DNA of 64,000 nucleotides, from assembly GCF_001428245.1 (NCBI RefSeq), contig NZ_LMRV01000001.1:116560-180559 (forward strand), in the 5' to 3' direction. Below the pieces are notes generated by a model that was not told the origin of the DNA, searched no databases, and saw only the letters and a list, made by a program, of their open reading frames with translations. The number at the start of each line of letters is the position of its first letter. The first letter of the stretch is position 1. A program made the translations under genes and the position numbers. Below, piece after piece: positions 62,918 to 64,000 of the stretch. This DNA comes from Paenibacillus sp. Soil522. GTDB taxonomy: Bacteria > Bacillota > Bacilli > Paenibacillales > Paenibacillaceae.

Positions 62918-64000
62918 ATGCTGCGTGAGTTATCTATAAGAAATTTAGCGGTAATTGAAGAAGTGAACGTTACATTTCATCATGGATTTCATGTGTTAAC
63001 AGGTGAAACAGGGGCAGGCAAATCGATTCTAATTGATGCGCTAAGCTTGCTGGCTGGCGGTAGAGGCTCCGCAGACATGGTACGGTATGGATGTGAAAAA
63101 GCCGAGATGGAGGCGTTGTTTGATCTCCCTGGCAGCCATCCTGTTTGGGTTGTGTTAAATAAGCTCGGTGTACATGCCTCCTGCGAGGAGATGCTGGTCA
63201 TCAGGCGCGAGCTTTCGTCACATGGCAAGAGCAACAGCCGTGTAAACGGTCAACTCGTTACGATGACGATGCTTCGGGAAATTGGTGAATACTTAGTTAA
63301 TATTCATGGTCAGCATGAACATCAATCATTGCTTCGAACAGATCAGCATTTGGAATGGTTAGATATGTTCGCAGGCGATTTGTTAATCGAACGAAAGCAA
63401 AATTACAGAAACGTATTTAAAGAGCTGCAGCAAACCAGAGCATCGCTGCGAGAGCTGGAAAATTCAACGAGACAAAACGTTCAGATGCTCGATTTGTATC
63501 GTTTTCAGATTGAAGAAATTACGAATGCCCAGCTTAAGCCTATGGAAGATGAATTACTTGCCGAACAGCGGCGCAAGCTACTGTATGCGGGGAAAAGAAT
63601 GGATGGGGTGTCTGAGGCATACTCGCTGTTATACGGAGGCAAAGGTCTCGATATGGTTAGCAAAGCGGTTGCGAAGCTGATTGATATTCAGACCTATGAT
63701 GCAGTGAAATTAAGCCCGTTACTGGAGCAGCTTCAATCTGCCTTTTATCAAGCGGAGGATGCAGCTTTCCAGCTGCGCGATTATCGTGATGGTATAGAAT
63801 CTGATCCCGACCAGCTGTCGCAGGTGGAGGACAGACTTGATTTAATAAATGGTTTGAAGCGGAAATACGGGGAAACGATACCTGATATATTAGCATATTT
63901 AGATCGTACAATTATTGACCGTGACAAAATCGAAAATCGCGATCAGCTGCTTGAGGAGCTTCGATTAGAAGAAATAAGGCAGTATAATCAAGCATTGGTT
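62918..64000 (+). CDS. recN: DNA repair protein RecN, 5' part
   Basis: An SMC-like ATPase acting early in double-strand-break repair. The frame is open from ATG 62918 to the window end, giving the first 361 residues. It starts MLRELSIRNLAVIEEVNVTF, with Walker A in GETGAGKSILIDAL and an IHGQHEHQSLL motif before the coiled coil (from about 150). GAGGGGG precedes the ATG. The C-terminal ATPase half lies beyond the window. Confidence 0.95.
   Translation, partial: MLRELSIRNLAVIEEVNVTFHHGFHVLTGETGAGKSILIDALSLLAGGRGSADMVRYGCEKAEMEALFDLPGSHPVWVVLNKLGVHASCEEMLVIRRELSSHGKSNSRVNGQLVTMTMLREIGEYLVNIHGQHEHQSLLRTDQHLEWLDMFAGDLLIERKQNYRNVFKELQQTRASLRELENSTRQNVQMLDLYRFQIEEITNAQLKPMEDELLAEQRRKLLYAGKRMDGVSEAYSLLYGGKGLDMVSKAVAKLIDIQTYDAVKLSPLLEQLQSAFYQAEDAAFQLRDYRDGIESDPDQLSQVEDRLDLINGLKRKYGETIPDILAYLDRTIIDRDKIENRDQLLEELRLEEIRQYNQALV

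Overview
The window is a chromosomal segment from a Gram-positive, endospore-forming member of the Bacillales, most likely Paenibacillaceae (Paenibacillus or Cohnella-like). The evidence is a type-B RNase P RNA, complete spoIIIA and gerP spore loci, a T-box in front of metS, strong AGGAGG-type ribosome binding sites with many TTG and GTG starts, and gene order shared with the Bacillus subtilis yqh/spoIIIA/nusB/folD/dxs/ahrC/recN region. I see no rRNA, tRNA, prophage, insertion sequence or CRISPR array. Almost everything is core chromosome.

Layout. 1-7.6 kb: 3' part of rnpB, a secreted subtilase, ypuI, a DUF1540 protein, a small membrane protein, a small alarmone synthetase of the YwaC/RelP type, and an ABC ATPase coupled to a membrane-anchored alpha/beta hydrolase. 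7.7-11.5 kb: the RNA polymerase recycling helicase helD, a PAS-XRE regulator and a tandem zinc-knuckle protein. 11.6-19.5 kb: a glycogen operon glgB-C-D-A in which a GH15 glucoamylase follows glgA. 19.6-23.4 kb: an RpiR regulator divergent from gnd and gntK (gluconate / pentose phosphate), with an orphan promoter nearby. 23.4-27.5 kb: a sporulenol-synthase-like cyclase, a LysR regulator and a divergent YeiH-type exporter. 27.5-30.9 kb: spore-envelope genes (a 42-residue YjcZ-like protein, gerPA-PE) and an Hsp20-like gene. 30.9-37.8 kb: zur, yidD, a T-box plus metS, the Zur-controlled znuA-znuC-znuB importer, and ccdA. 38.2-43.1 kb: mntR, yqhP, yqhQ, yqhR, aroQ, papA, efp in the B. subtilis order. 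43.2-51.3 kb: lysC with an internal start, comB, yqhV and the eight-gene spoIIIA operon behind a sigma-E-like promoter. 51.4-64 kb: accB-accC, an asp23/amaP/DUF2273 envelope-stress cluster, nusB, folD, xseA, xseB, ispA, dxs, tlyA, a membrane-anchored unknown, argR and the start of recN.

How parts work together. Zur and its probable target importer lie in the same 6 kb, with a near-consensus Zur operator overlapping the znuA start site. SpoIIIAA-AH, GerP, the cyclase, the YjcZ-like protein and possibly the Hsp20-like protein all serve sporulation or spore germination. The glg genes build glycogen and the GH15 enzyme could degrade it. AccBC, IspA and Dxs supply fatty acid and isoprenoid precursors.

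I did not find a clearly new multi-gene system. The most unusual signals are a terminator hairpin that buries the ribosome binding site of the DUF1540 gene, an orphan promoter/Shine-Dalgarno unit at 19.6 kb, the ABC ATPase/membrane-hydrolase pair, the duplicated CX4CX9CX2H protein, and a conserved internal start in lysC. Start sites were chosen mainly from Shine-Dalgarno position; all functional calls are from sequence recognition without database searches.
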